From Prosthecobacter debontii (GTDB lineage Bacteria; Verrucomicrobiota; Verrucomicrobiia; Verrucomicrobiales; Verrucomicrobiaceae), in the NCBI GenBank assembly GCA_945860295.1, contig CAMAQH010000007.1:62001-126000 (forward strand): 64,000 nt of DNA, in the 5' to 3' direction. The position numbers were made by a program, and so were the translations under genes. Shown here piece by piece: positions 53,084 through 62,961 of the stretch (position 1 is the stretch's first letter; each line of letters opens with the position of its first letter). The notes under the pieces were generated by a model. The model saw nothing but the letters and a program-made list of their open reading frames with translations. It made no database searches and was not told where the DNA came from.

Positions 53084-54214
53084 TCAGAACAGCTTTTCCC
53101 CGCCCGTGTATTTCTTCACCACATCGGGATCGAGTTCAAGACCAAGGCCAGGAGTTGTTGGGATGGCAAGCATCCCGTCGGCATCCAGCTTCCATCCACC
53201 GACGGTGATCTCGTCGATGAACGGCGATCCGGTGAGGTATTCGACCAAATCGGTGCCGGGGAATGCGGAAGCGAGGTGCAAGTCAGCCGCGAGGCCGACC
53301 GCCGTGTTCCAGCCGTGTGGGATGAACTGCACACCGTGCTCCTGCGCCATCCAGGCGATGCGACGCTCCTCGCTGATGCCACCGACTTTGGTCACGTCGG
53401 GCTGGATGATGTCGAAGGAGCGGGCTTCGAGGAAGGGCTGGAAGGCTTGGCGGCGCGTGAGAACTTCGCCGCCGCTGATCGGCACCGGCGAATGCTCGCG
53501 GAGCTTGGCGAAGTCTTCGATCGAGTCGGGTGTGAGGGCTTCTTCAAACCAATGCACATCGTAGTCGGCGAGCATCTTCGCGGTGTTGAGCGCCCACTTG
53601 TAGCCGTTGGTCCAGTGAGCATCGCTGCCGCCAGCATCGACCATCAGCTTGTTGTCCGGCCCCACGGCTTCACGCGCGGCTTTCACAATGGCTTCGTCCG
53701 TCGCCGCATTGCGTCGCCCAAACGGCCCCCAGCCGATCTTGAAAGCGCGAAAACCCTGCGCTTTCACTTTCAGAAGATGATCGCGAAGCTTTTCGGGCTC
53801 ATCCATCAGCAGCGAGGCGTACGGCTGCACGCGTTCGCGATAACGACCACCGAGCAGACGTCCGACGGGCTGTCCCGTCGCCTTGCCTAGCAAATCCCAC
53901 AACGCGATGTCGATGCCGCTGATAGCGTGCGTGATGGAACCACCGCGACCAAGCCAGAACATGTTCTGATGCAGCTTCTCACTCACGCGCTCGGGCTCGA
54001 GGGCATTCTCGCCGCGATAAAGCGGCTCCAGCACGGCCAGCGAAGCACGCACAAGCGCATCATTCGTGAACACACTGCCGAGCCCGACGGCTCCTTCATC
54101 GGTGTGGACGGCGATGAGCGTGTGAACGCAGTCTTCAGGCCGGAGTTCATTGCTCCAGCCGCCTTCGGGGGTGGCTCCGCGCAAACCTGCGCAGCGGATT
54201 TCTCGGATTTTCAT
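53084..54214 (-). CDS. enolase-superfamily enzyme, mandelate racemase-type
   Basis: From the ATG at 54214, which overlaps the M81 gene stop by ATGA, the protein has 376 residues. Metal ligands are D193 (MVDAGGSD), E224 (HWFEEAL) and E250 (ISGGEVLT), and the D273/H300 dyad (QPDVTKVGG, IPHGWNT) is that of the mandelate racemase subgroup. The second-strand motif is K159-I-G (FKIGWGPFG) instead of KxK. That suggests an acid-sugar dehydratase or a racemase with altered base chemistry rather than a dipeptide epimerase. It acts in the cytoplasm. The neighbouring transporter is of a sugar-acid type. Confidence 0.82.
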   Translation of the reverse strand: MKIREIRCAGLRGATPEGGWSNELRPEDCVHTLIAVHTDEGAVGLGSVFTNDALVRASLAVLEPLYRGENALEPERVSEKLHQNMFWLGRGGSITHAISGIDIALWDLLGKATGQPVGRLLGGRYRERVQPYASLLMDEPEKLRDHLLKVKAQGFRAFKIGWGPFGRRNAATDEAIVKAAREAVGPDNKLMVDAGGSDAHWTNGYKWALNTAKMLADYDVHWFEEALTPDSIEDFAKLREHSPVPISGGEVLTRRQAFQPFLEARSFDIIQPDVTKVGGISEERRIAWMAQEHGVQFIPHGWNTAVGLAADLHLASAFPGTDLVEYLTGSPFIDEITVGGWKLDADGMLAIPTTPGLGLELDPDVVKKYTGGEKLF

Positions 54215-55710
54215 GGGTGTCGTTGGAAAAGTTTGGCTTGGGGTTTGAATGGAACATCTGCATCCAGTGGGAACATCGGACGCGCACACTTGGTATGGCC
54301 GAGGCTGCGCAGGTTCGCACTCGTCGAGCCCGGCGCATCCACATCGATGTATTGCGCGGCCCACTCTTTGAACATGTGCGGCTCGCAGTGCGGTGACTTC
54401 ACCACGACGGCCCCAAAGTGCTTGGGATCGCAGCCGTGCGCCAGGAAAAGCGCGCGATCATACAGGCTCACCGCGCGGCTCGTGACGATCAGCGTGATGT
54501 TGCCGACCTGAATCACCGCCGTGGGTCCGGCTTGCCACAGCTCGCGTGTCGTTTCGCTGTGAAACCAGCCGTCCGACAACATGCGCACGCGTCCTTCGAT
54601 CGGCAGCGGCGTGAACCGGGCAGCATCAAGAGCGCCTCCGACTGTTGTTTTGACGGTATGGCCAACACCTGACGCGATGGCCGCCTCCACAGCACCAGGA
54701 TCAACAATGGGGATCAATGCCGTGCCTTCGTAGCCAGCCTCAAGCAGCGCACGCAGGATTGCATTGCTGTCACCGGAGGCACCGGAGCTGGTGGCGTCTG
54801 CCGCATCCACAAGCACGGCTGTGCTGGAGGGATTCTCTTTTGTTAGCCGAGCCGCTTCGACAAGACTGGTGAGCGGCACCTGCATCTTCTGATGATGATC
54901 CCAAAACAAGGTCGCGATGCGTAACGCTTCGCGCTCGGCTCTTGCAGGATCATTGTCCGTGACAACGAAGCTGTTCGAAGCAAGCGCAGGCACGTCGGTG
55001 AAAGGATTGCCCCACATCATCGCTGCCGAGAGTCCGCCAGCGCTTTGCTCGATCTCCTTCGCCGCATTAACTGCATGAAGAATGGAGCCCGACGCCGTGA
55101 TCAACTCATCGCCACGCACCAGAGCGGGCACCGTGACCTTTGCTGTGACCGGTTTCACTTCACCCGCGACGATGCGTAGAAGCAACCGCGCCGCACGCTC
55201 ACCAGTGCCGAAGAAATCCACATGCGGGTAGGTGTGAAACGCTACGGCTGCATCGCTCTGCTCCAGCATTCGGTCCGTGAGGATGCCATGCAGGTCGAGC
55301 GAGATCACGATGGGCACCTTCTCACCGACAATCTTCCGTGTCTCCGCTAGCAACCATCCTTCCGGGTCACCCTCGCTCCGCGTCGCCATCGCGCCATGCA
55401 ACGAAAAATAAACGCCATCCACCATGGGTGCCGCTTTGATGCTGGACAGCAATTCGCTCGCCAGTCGCTCAAACGCTCCATCGGCCAGCGTGCCACCCGA
55501 AGTGATGAAATGCGCGCTGCATGTCGGCACGAGTTCCACGCCCGGAGCCGCATCAAACACACTCAACGCCCCGCCCACCTCACTGCGCACCTGCCGATGG
55601 TATTCGAGAATAGACTGACCATGACGGATTGTGAAGTCGTCGTATCCGCTGAGGACCGGATTGAAGGTGGCGACTTCCTGTTTGCATTCGGCGATGAGGA
55701 TTCGGGGCAT
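54211..55710 (-). CDS. M81 family metallopeptidase (MlrC/DUF1485)
   Basis: This 499-residue protein of the MlrC family is named for microcystinase C. The presumed zinc site is D139-L-H141 (SLDLHG) and H159-TYP-H163, with GAMATRSEGDPEGWLL before it. The C-terminal MlrC domain contains ALIPIVDPGAVEAAIASGVG, GNITLIVTSRAVSLYDRALF and HFGAVVVKSPHCEPHMFKEW. Family members occur widely with transporters and racemases, so peptide or amide substrates beyond microcystin are likely. It overlaps the enolase-superfamily gene by ATGA and follows the hydrolase gene by 12 bases. Confidence 0.9.
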   Translation of the reverse strand: MPRILIAECKQEVATFNPVLSGYDDFTIRHGQSILEYHRQVRSEVGGALSVFDAAPGVELVPTCSAHFITSGGTLADGAFERLASELLSSIKAAPMVDGVYFSLHGAMATRSEGDPEGWLLAETRKIVGEKVPIVISLDLHGILTDRMLEQSDAAVAFHTYPHVDFFGTGERAARLLLRIVAGEVKPVTAKVTVPALVRGDELITASGSILHAVNAAKEIEQSAGGLSAAMMWGNPFTDVPALASNSFVVTDNDPARAEREALRIATLFWDHHQKMQVPLTSLVEAARLTKENPSSTAVLVDAADATSSGASGDSNAILRALLEAGYEGTALIPIVDPGAVEAAIASGVGHTVKTTVGGALDAARFTPLPIEGRVRMLSDGWFHSETTRELWQAGPTAVIQVGNITLIVTSRAVSLYDRALFLAHGCDPKHFGAVVVKSPHCEPHMFKEWAAQYIDVDAPGSTSANLRSLGHTKCARPMFPLDADVPFKPQAKLFQRHP

Positions 55711-55722
55711 GGGCGCCTCTTT

Positions 55723-58344
55723 CTACGGTGCGACAACGCCAGCCTTCATCCAAGACTCATCAAAATATCCAACCGCCACCGGTTCTCCGGTATCGATCTT
55801 CATCACCGCCCAATCGCCGAGACGTGGGAAGAGCAGGTAGTTGAACGCGGCGAACTCCTTCTCATGAAAGGTGTGGCCGCTGTTGATGACGATGTAGCGA
55901 TCTTTGGCGAGCGGGTTGGCGCAGATGAAGGCAGGGGCGTAATCGGCGGACGATTGCGTCTGTTCGCCGAGACGAATTTCGTCGCGGGTCCACGTTATCG
56001 GCAGTTTCGTCAGGGATTTGGCGATCCAAGAGTTGCTGCCGGGATCGCCGAAGAGGATGAGGTGTTTGTCGCGCACGTCGGCTTCGGTGACTTCGGTGTC
56101 GTTCTTCACTGGCAGCTCGCCGCGCATGTAGCGCGCCCACTCGTATTCAAAGCGCTTCAGGTTTTCCTGTGCCCATTCGTCCACTTTGACATTCCATGGT
56201 TTACCGGTGCCGCGAACGCAGAGAAAGGGCGTGGCGGAGGCGTCGTCGATGGGGCCTTGCAGGCCGGGGCGTTTGCCAGTGAGCGTGATCTGGCTGCGCG
56301 GGCCGTCGCATTGCCACCAATCGCCTCTTTTGCTGAAAACGAGCACGTCATCGGCTTTGTGCGGCGGTAACGCGATCTCGGCACCAGCGATTCGCATGCG
56401 GGAAACAGGTCGGTGAATGGCAAAACGCGTGATGTTGCTCACCTGGCTGACTTCAATGCCGTCGTCGGTCACGTTGGCGCGGAGCTCGGCGCGTTCGTAG
56501 TGCTTGCCGAGGCTGAGCAGTTCGAGCCAGTGACAGCGGTTGTATTTCAGCGTCCAGGTGACGAATCGAAGCTGCTTCGGGTCGTGATCGAGACCTATGG
56601 CGACGTGTTCGCCAATGCGGCGCATCTGCTCGGCGTGAGTCTTGGGATCAATGACGTGCCCGGTGCCAGGCGAGATGATGTTCACGAATGGGATGCCTTC
56701 CTTCGCGAAGACTTCACCCATGTGGACATGCGATTGGAAGAAGGTGTCCTTGTCGCCGATGCAGGCGATCTCCGGCACCATGCTCGCGTTCGCGGCGTAA
56801 TCGATGGAGTCGAGCATGTGCAGGCCGATCTCCTGATGCGGCGGTAACGGTCCGACTTTGATGAAGCCAGGGATCGGCGTCTCGGAGAAACGATGCGTGT
56901 CCACATAGCCGCAATAAGGCCCTATGGCGACGAAGCGATCTGGATACTTCAACCCGAGATGCCAGGTGCCCGAAGCACCCATCGACATGCCGCGCAGCAC
57001 GATGCGGTCGCGGTCGATCTTATAGTTGCGGCAGACGGCCTCGATGGCTTCAAACACATCCGTCTCGCCCGCCCAGCGGTAGCAGTTCTCCACGCGACCA
57101 AGCGGGTGCAGTTCGATGTAATCGACATAGGGGGCGGGCTTGTCGGCATCACCTTCATCGAAACGTGACATAAACTTCAGCTCGCTCATGCCCACGGGCT
57201 TCGAGCTGCCGTGCAGCACGACATCGAGCCGCATGGGCTTTGTGCCATCGTAGTTCTTCGGGATGATGACGCCGTAGGGCTGTGTCGAACCATCGACGGT
57301 TGAGACGAAGCCTCGCACGACTTTGCCTTTCTTGGTGGTCCACGGCGATTGATTCGCCGCCAGAGCCGTGACGCGCTCGGTGCCGCGAGCGAGCGCTTTC
57401 TCAATCGTGGCGACATCTTTGGCGGTGAACGCGGATTCATAGCGCAACGCCCATTTACTGCCTTTGTGAAACACCTCGGCATCGGCCAGCAGCTCGGAAT
57501 GAGCTGGTCTGAGTTTCGCGATCTGTGCTTTCAGTGTCTCTGCCGCCTTATGCAAGGCGCTTGTGCTCACCGCTTCACTTAGCACAAACTCCATCGCTGC
57601 CACGGTGTCCTCGTAGTTGGTGGAATGACCACCCGCTTCGCGATGAATGCTCAACACCTTGCGTTTCGCCTGATGGAGCTTCTCCGCGAGTCGCAGCACG
57701 CTCGCTGGCGGCACGACCTCATCTTTGCCACCGGTCGTCAGCGCTACAGGCATCGTGAACCTCTCCGGCCACAGCTCCGCGCTGCGCTTCTTGTATTCAT
57801 CGGGCTTCTCCGTCTTTGATCCGCCATACGAAGCCGTGCGTGCGTCCTGAAACTTCTCATACTCGACCATGTTCGCCGTTCCGTTCAGGCTGCAAACACC
57901 CGCGATCAGTTCAGGATGCAGCGCAGCGAAGATCAGGGCCGACGTTCCGCCCATGGAGCCTCCCGCGATGAACACGCGGCCAACTTGTTGCCGCCGTTTC
58001 ATCTCCGCGATGATTTGCACGACATCCGTCTCGGCCTTCAGTCCCATCCACGATGTCTTTGCACGGTAGTCAGGTGAGACAAAGATCAGCCCATACTTCG
58101 TAGCCACATCGCGCAGTCCCTTGCATTCGCCGCGCATGTCCTTGATGAACTGCCAGCGGTCTGATCCATGTCCGTGCAGCGCGATCATCACGTCATGCAC
58201 GACAAGCGGATCGAACGGCGCGGGCATGAGTTCCACATAGCGTTGCTCGGAGCCATCGAGACTCGATTTGAAGGCGATGTCCTGCGGCTCAACGCCGAAT
58301 GCGGAGACTGCGGCAAGGATGAGAATGGTGCTCGTGGTCTTCAT
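55723..58344 (-). CDS. exported protein with two alpha/beta hydrolase domains
   Basis: This 873-residue protein has a short signal peptide (MKTTSTILILAAVSAFG). The first hydrolase domain (about 20-275) has nucleophile S130 in GGSMGG, D208 in GGKDEVVP and H240 in AGGHSTNY. The second (about 340-600) has S454 in RGMSMGASGTW and a histidine in GTGHVIDP, and resembles prolyl oligopeptidase/PhaC depolymerase-type esterases. A third beta-rich part (600-873) has no motif I know. Both triads look complete, so this is a real double enzyme. It may remove acyl or feruloyl groups from a substrate before uptake by the MFS carrier next to it. Confidence 0.8.
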   Translation of the reverse strand: MKTTSTILILAAVSAFGVEPQDIAFKSSLDGSEQRYVELMPAPFDPLVVHDVMIALHGHGSDRWQFIKDMRGECKGLRDVATKYGLIFVSPDYRAKTSWMGLKAETDVVQIIAEMKRRQQVGRVFIAGGSMGGTSALIFAALHPELIAGVCSLNGTANMVEYEKFQDARTASYGGSKTEKPDEYKKRSAELWPERFTMPVALTTGGKDEVVPPASVLRLAEKLHQAKRKVLSIHREAGGHSTNYEDTVAAMEFVLSEAVSTSALHKAAETLKAQIAKLRPAHSELLADAEVFHKGSKWALRYESAFTAKDVATIEKALARGTERVTALAANQSPWTTKKGKVVRGFVSTVDGSTQPYGVIIPKNYDGTKPMRLDVVLHGSSKPVGMSELKFMSRFDEGDADKPAPYVDYIELHPLGRVENCYRWAGETDVFEAIEAVCRNYKIDRDRIVLRGMSMGASGTWHLGLKYPDRFVAIGPYCGYVDTHRFSETPIPGFIKVGPLPPHQEIGLHMLDSIDYAANASMVPEIACIGDKDTFFQSHVHMGEVFAKEGIPFVNIISPGTGHVIDPKTHAEQMRRIGEHVAIGLDHDPKQLRFVTWTLKYNRCHWLELLSLGKHYERAELRANVTDDGIEVSQVSNITRFAIHRPVSRMRIAGAEIALPPHKADDVLVFSKRGDWWQCDGPRSQITLTGKRPGLQGPIDDASATPFLCVRGTGKPWNVKVDEWAQENLKRFEYEWARYMRGELPVKNDTEVTEADVRDKHLILFGDPGSNSWIAKSLTKLPITWTRDEIRLGEQTQSSADYAPAFICANPLAKDRYIVINSGHTFHEKEFAAFNYLLFPRLGDWAVMKIDTGEPVAVGYFDESWMKAGVVAP

Positions 58345-59565
58345 TCAGTGTGTGGTTTCGTAGTCAGGTTGAAACAGCGTCTTGATGCCGACGATCAACG
58401 CAATGCCTGCCGCGAGATAAGCCAGTGCCGTGATGGAGAGTAGCTTGTCGATGCCGAGTGATTGCTTCCACATGCCCCCAAACAAGGTTGCGAAGCCAGA
58501 CATGATCGCACCGCAGAAGTTGAGTATGCCAACGGCGGAGGCACGGTTGTCGGCGGGGACGACTTCAAAGGCGGCGGGAAAGATGTTGCCCATGAGGAGG
58601 CCGCTGAAGAGTCCGAAGGACGCGGCGGCGATGCGAGTGACGGAAAGTGTGTCGCTGCTACCGAGGAAATGCAGGCAGGGTGCGCAAAGGATGAGGCTGG
58701 CGGTCATGAGCCAGAGGCGCGAGGCCTTGGTGCGGCGATACATCTTGTCTGCAAGCACACCGCCGCCGAGCAGGCCAACCGCAGTGGTCAGTTGAAGGGA
58801 GATTGTGGCGTTGAAGGCTGCGTCGGCTTGATTGAGCGCGAACTTCTCTTTGAGGAAGGTTGGCAGCCAGCCGTAGAGCAGCCACAAGCCAAAGACGAAG
58901 ATGGGAAACACCACGCACAACAACAGGAAGGTGCGCACGCGGAGCAGGATCGGGAAGGCGAGGGATTTGGAAGGCTTGGATGTCTCAGCGGTGGGGTTTT
59001 CATTCACGCCGCGGAGGAAGGCAAAATACGGCAGCGCATAGAGCAGGCCGATCGCGCCGAGCACAAAGAACGCGCCGCGCCATTGGCCGCGATCTGCCAT
59101 CCAGCCGCCGAACCAACTGCCTGCCACAGTGCCCGCGATCTGCGCGGTGGTGAGCACCGCGATGGCGCGCGAGCGCAACTCAGGCGGATGCGCGTTCGCC
59201 GTCAAGGCGATGGCCGTGGGCATGAAGAGCGATTCAGAGATGCCCATGGCGGCACGCAGGCCGAGCAGGATGAACGCGGAGCCTGCGAAGCCCGTGGCGA
59301 CGGTGACGATACTCCACACGATGAGGCTGAGCACGACGAGCAGGCGCTTTGAAAAACGATCCGCGAGCTGACCGGCGATGGGGCAGCCGAAGGCATACAC
59401 CCAGAGGAATATCGCGCCCGTGAGACCGAGTTGCTTGTCGCTCATGCCGAGATCGGCCTTCAGCGATGGGAACATCGAGAACACCGCCTGACGGTCGCAG
59501 TAGTTCAGAAAATACGTGAACCACATGAAGGCGACGAGCGCGCCGGCTGATTTCGCCTTGCTCAT
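58345..59565 (-). CDS. MFS transporter, hexuronate/sugar-acid type
   Basis: This 406-residue transporter has about 12 hydrophobic segments. Helix 1 reads AFMWFTYFLNYCDRQAVFSM and is followed by FGCPIAGQLADRFSKRLLVV, the loop 2-3 signature. Helices 4-5 contain GLRAAMGISESLFMPTAIAL. This is close in style to ACS-family exuT- or garP-like carriers. It starts one base from the hydrolase gene stop and overlaps the deacylase gene by ATGA. I infer uptake of an organic acid released by the exported hydrolases. Confidence 0.87.
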   Translation of the reverse strand: MSKAKSAGALVAFMWFTYFLNYCDRQAVFSMFPSLKADLGMSDKQLGLTGAIFLWVYAFGCPIAGQLADRFSKRLLVVLSLIVWSIVTVATGFAGSAFILLGLRAAMGISESLFMPTAIALTANAHPPELRSRAIAVLTTAQIAGTVAGSWFGGWMADRGQWRGAFFVLGAIGLLYALPYFAFLRGVNENPTAETSKPSKSLAFPILLRVRTFLLLCVVFPIFVFGLWLLYGWLPTFLKEKFALNQADAAFNATISLQLTTAVGLLGGGVLADKMYRRTKASRLWLMTASLILCAPCLHFLGSSDTLSVTRIAAASFGLFSGLLMGNIFPAAFEVVPADNRASAVGILNFCGAIMSGFATLFGGMWKQSLGIDKLLSITALAYLAAGIALIVGIKTLFQPDYETTH

Positions 59566-60569
59566 GCGCGAAGGACCTCGCGCTCACTGACTTGTCTGGC
59601 GATTACCGCGACGCAATCGCCCTGCTGCGTGAGGCAAGGCGCACGCATGGTGATGAGATAACCGCTGCTAGCGGCAACGATCTCCTCGGGCGCTCGATCC
59701 GGTCGCTCCAGATGATGGATGTAGCCAACGGTTTGGCCCTTTTTGACCTTCGCGCCGAGATCGACGGTGATTTCAAAGATGCCGGACTCGGGCGCGAGGA
59801 TGTAGTCCTCACGATTCGTGGCCTGCGTGATGATCGGGGGAGCTTTGCGCGGCTGCACGCGACCTTTGAGAGCGCCAACATGGATGAGCACATTGCGCAG
59901 ACCACTTTGCGTGATGCGATGCACACTGGCAGGAATGCACTCGCCTCCGCCGAGTTCGGTGGTGATGACGAGCTTGCCCTGATTCTCCGCCTCGACGGGC
60001 AAGAGGCCTGTTCCCGCGATGTCGGCGTAGATGAAGCAAAACTCGGTGCCCCAGGCGAGCATGGCGGCGAACATCTTCGCCCGCTGCTCACGATCCGGCA
60101 CCAAATGCATATGCGAGCATGGCACGAACTCCATGCTGCGACCTCCGCTGTGGATGTCGATTACGACATCGCTGATTGGAAACAGCACCGTACGCAGGTA
60201 GTTCGCGATCTGGCTCGTGACTGGGCCTTCAGCATCGCCAGGAAAGGCACGGTTCATATTCATGCCATCAAGCGGCGACAAACGTGTGGCGGCGCGTGCT
60301 GCGGGCAAGTTGAGCGATGGAATGAGAATGATCCGCCCCGTGACTTTCTCAGGCGTCAGTTCACGTGCGAGCTTCATGATGGCGATCTGCCCCTGATATT
60401 CGTCACCATGATTGCCACCAAGCACGAGAACGGTCGGTACTTTGCCACGCGCGACAATGGTAATCGGCACCATCACATTTGCCCAACCACCGAGGTTGTG
60501 GGAATACGGGACTTGGAGAAAGCTCTGCTGCTTGCCGGGTTTATCGAGATCGAGGGAGGTGATGACCAT
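59562..60569 (-). CDS. succinylglutamate desuccinylase/aspartoacylase family deacylase
   Basis: This 335-residue zinc hydrolase of the AstE/AspA (M14-like) family has zinc ligands H54 and E57 in GGNHGDE and H140 in VIDIHSGG. It carries the C-terminal barrel-sandwich (lipoyl-like) domain VDLGAKVKKGQTVGYIHHLE found in DoeB-type N-acetyl-diaminobutyrate deacetylases. It has no signal peptide, so it acts in the cytoplasm on an N-acylated amino acid or similar. The MFS gene overlaps it downstream. A DUF1549/1553 gene lies nine bases upstream. Confidence 0.87.
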   Translation of the reverse strand: MVITSLDLDKPGKQQSFLQVPYSHNLGGWANVMVPITIVARGKVPTVLVLGGNHGDEYQGQIAIMKLARELTPEKVTGRIILIPSLNLPAARAATRLSPLDGMNMNRAFPGDAEGPVTSQIANYLRTVLFPISDVVIDIHSGGRSMEFVPCSHMHLVPDREQRAKMFAAMLAWGTEFCFIYADIAGTGLLPVEAENQGKLVITTELGGGECIPASVHRITQSGLRNVLIHVGALKGRVQPRKAPPIITQATNREDYILAPESGIFEITVDLGAKVKKGQTVGYIHHLERPDRAPEEIVAASSGYLITMRAPCLTQQGDCVAVIARQVSEREVLRA

Positions 60570-60577
60570 AAAAGCGG

Positions 60578-62719
60578 CTACTGGCGGTTGATGAATTCGT
60601 CTAGATTAAGGATCACACGAGCGGTGGCGACGAGTGTGGCGGCTTCGACGGCTTCACTGTGCTGCACAGCCTTTTCATGAGTTCCGAGTGTTTTGAGAGC
60701 TTCAGCACCTCCGTTTTGCACGCGGGTTTTTTGTTCAGAATGGAAGGCCCGGAGCCGCGAAAGCTCCTCGGCACGCGGTTCTCGGTTCAAAACGAGGCGG
60801 AAGAGCTTTTGCAGGCGCTTCGGCGCTTCGGCGGGGCTTTGGTACAAGACTCGGAGAGCAAGCAATTGTGCCGCTTCGACGAAAACGCCGTCGTTCATCA
60901 TCGTGAGGGCTTGCAGTGGCGTGTTGCTGCGTTCGCGGCGCACGCAGGCATCGGCGGCATCGGGCGCGTCGAACGTCGAGAGTGTGGGATAAAGCACACT
61001 GCGTAGCGTAATGATATAGAGGCTGCGGCGGTAGATTTCATTGCCAGGGCTGGCCTTCCAGTTCGACGAGCGGCCGACATCAAACACATCTTCTGGCAGC
61101 GGAGGGCGGAAGCTCGGCCCGCCGATGGTGGGCTTCAACAGCCCGCTGACGGCGAGCGCGGAGTCGCGCAGGATTTCCGCATCAAGACGTAGGCGGTTTT
61201 GGCGGGAGAGCAGGCGGTTCAGCGGATCGACTATGACGATGTCATCGCGATGCACGGAGGATAGCTTGTAGGTCGCCGAGGTGACGATGAGCTTGATGAG
61301 CTGTTTGCGGCTCCAGCCCTGGCGCATGAACTCGGAGGCCAGCCAGTCGAGCAGTTCAGGATGCGAAGGCGGCTCGCCAGTAGTACCGAAGTCGTCGGGT
61401 GTGCTGACCAGACCGGTGCCGAAAAGCTTGCTCCAGATTTGATTCACCGCGACGCGGCTGGTTAGCGGATGCTGCGGCGAGACGAGCCACTTGGCGAGAT
61501 CAAGACGGCTCGGCTCTGGCTGCGCACGCTTGCTCATCGGTGGCAGGGCCGAAAGGCCTGCTGGGATGACATCGGGGCCACGACGGGTGTAATCACCCGC
61601 CATGTGGACATAAGTCTGGCGGCGATCCTTCGTCACCTCGGCCAGCGCCGGTGCTTTGGTGTTCGGCTCGTCTTGATCGACGGTGTTGTCGAAGAAGGCG
61701 TAGAAGCTGTAGTAATCGCGGATGGTGATCGGATCGTATTTGTGCGTGTGGCACTGCGCACAGCCGACGGTGAGGCCCATCCAAACGCGGCCAGTCGTGT
61801 TGACGCGATCGGCGAGGTTTTGGAAACGCGCTTCTTCTTTGTCGAGGCCCGCTTCCGTGTTCAGCGCGGCATTGCGATGAAAGCCGGTGGCGGCGATTTG
61901 CTCGCGTGTGGGATTAGGCAGTAAATCACCGGCGATTTGCTCGATGGTGAATTGATCGAAAGACAGGTCGCGGTTGATGGCGTCGATCACCCAGTCGCGA
62001 TAACGGTAAGCATTCGGGCGCAGGCCATCGCCGAGGAAGCCGCTGCTGTCGGCATAACGCGCCATGTCCAGCCAGTGACGTGCCCAGCGCTCACCGAAGT
62101 TGGGCGAAGCCAAAAGGCGGTCCACGAGGGTGGCATATTTGTCGTCAGACCAGTCGGACGTGACTGACAAGTCGGATGAAGTGGGGGGCAGGCCTGTGAG
62201 ATCGAGGAAGACGCGTCGGATCAGCGTGATGGGATCGGCTTTGGTAGCAGGCTTGAGATCATGTTTGGCGAGATCGTTCTCGATGAAGGCGTCGATGGGG
62301 TTTGTGTTCTTCGAGATCGGCACGGTGGGCCGTTTGATCGGCTCAAAGGCCCAGTGATTCTGATATTCGGCCCCTTCAGCAATCCAGCGGCGGAACAGCT
62401 CACGCTCCGCTTTCGTGAGCTGCTTCGGCGAGGATGGCGGAGGCATCACATCATCGGGATCAGCGGTGGTGATGCGATGCCAGAACTCGCTGTCATCCGG
62501 TTTGCCGGGCTTGATGGCTTCCTTCACCGCCTCAGCACGCACATCGAGCCGTAGATCGGCCTCACGTTTGTCTTCGTCAGGACCGTGGCAGGCGTAACAC
62601 TTTGCCGCGAGAACCGGGCGGATGTCACGATTGAATTCGACCTTAGTGTTCGAAGACGCGGCGAAGCTGGCTCCGGAGAGCAGAACGGGCAGGGCTAAGA
62701 ATGGCAGTCGGAGAAGCAC
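60578..62719 (-). CDS. exported DUF1549/DUF1553 protein with cytochrome c-like motif
   Basis: The start is a GTG at 62719; an upstream stop leaves no better choice, and the signal peptide [20 protein letters not shown] follows directly. The 713-residue protein shows the planctomycete cytochrome domain (C41-YA-C44-H45, [19 protein letters not shown]), DUF1549 ([51 protein letters not shown] with a second CxxCH) and DUF1553 ([40 protein letters not shown]). It heads a run of co-directional genes leading to the DUF1501 gene at 51.6 kb. The DUF1501 gene at the right edge is upstream by about 240 bases. Confidence 0.9.
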   Translation of the reverse strand: MLLRLPFLALPVLLSGASFAASSNTKVEFNRDIRPVLAAKCYACHGPDEDKREADLRLDVRAEAVKEAIKPGKPDDSEFWHRITTADPDDVMPPPSSPKQLTKAERELFRRWIAEGAEYQNHWAFEPIKRPTVPISKNTNPIDAFIENDLAKHDLKPATKADPITLIRRVFLDLTGLPPTSSDLSVTSDWSDDKYATLVDRLLASPNFGERWARHWLDMARYADSSGFLGDGLRPNAYRYRDWVIDAINRDLSFDQFTIEQIAGDLLPNPTREQIAATGFHRNAALNTEAGLDKEEARFQNLADRVNTTGRVWMGLTVGCAQCHTHKYDPITIRDYYSFYAFFDNTVDQDEPNTKAPALAEVTKDRRQTYVHMAGDYTRRGPDVIPAGLSALPPMSKRAQPEPSRLDLAKWLVSPQHPLTSRVAVNQIWSKLFGTGLVSTPDDFGTTGEPPSHPELLDWLASEFMRQGWSRKQLIKLIVTSATYKLSSVHRDDIVIVDPLNRLLSRQNRLRLDAEILRDSALAVSGLLKPTIGGPSFRPPLPEDVFDVGRSSNWKASPGNEIYRRSLYIITLRSVLYPTLSTFDAPDAADACVRRERSNTPLQALTMMNDGVFVEAAQLLALRVLYQSPAEAPKRLQKLFRLVLNREPRAEELSRLRAFHSEQKTRVQNGGAEALKTLGTHEKAVQHSEAVEAATLVATARVILNLDEFINRQ

Positions 62720-62961
62720 GCGGGCAGGACTGATTCAAACGAACAGCAGAGCTGTTTTCGTGCGCACAACAGGAGAATACCTGCCAGAAAGCGAGCGATG
62801 CCCACACCGATGATCGCCCTGGCATTTGGAAGAGGAAACATCAGCTTCGGCTGAGTCTAGCAATGAGAATGCAGGCTGAGGCGGCGCATGTCTCCGCACA
62901 AGTGGCGAGTCATGAGTCTTCGCGAATTCGCCGAAAGACTGAAGATCATTCCCTCTCCAAA
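62720..62961. other. intergenic spacer between DUF1501 and DUF1549/1553 genes
   Basis: About 240 bases lie between the DUF1501 stop and the GTG start of the DUF1549/1553 gene. Short frames here are shadows without recognisable protein. I see no clear terminator or promoter. The size allows an independent promoter for the downstream run. Confidence 0.4.

Noticed and set aside
54215-54364. N-terminal extension of the enolase-superfamily protein
   Set aside because: The family starts at MKIREI and the ATGA overlap with the M81 gene supports 54214.
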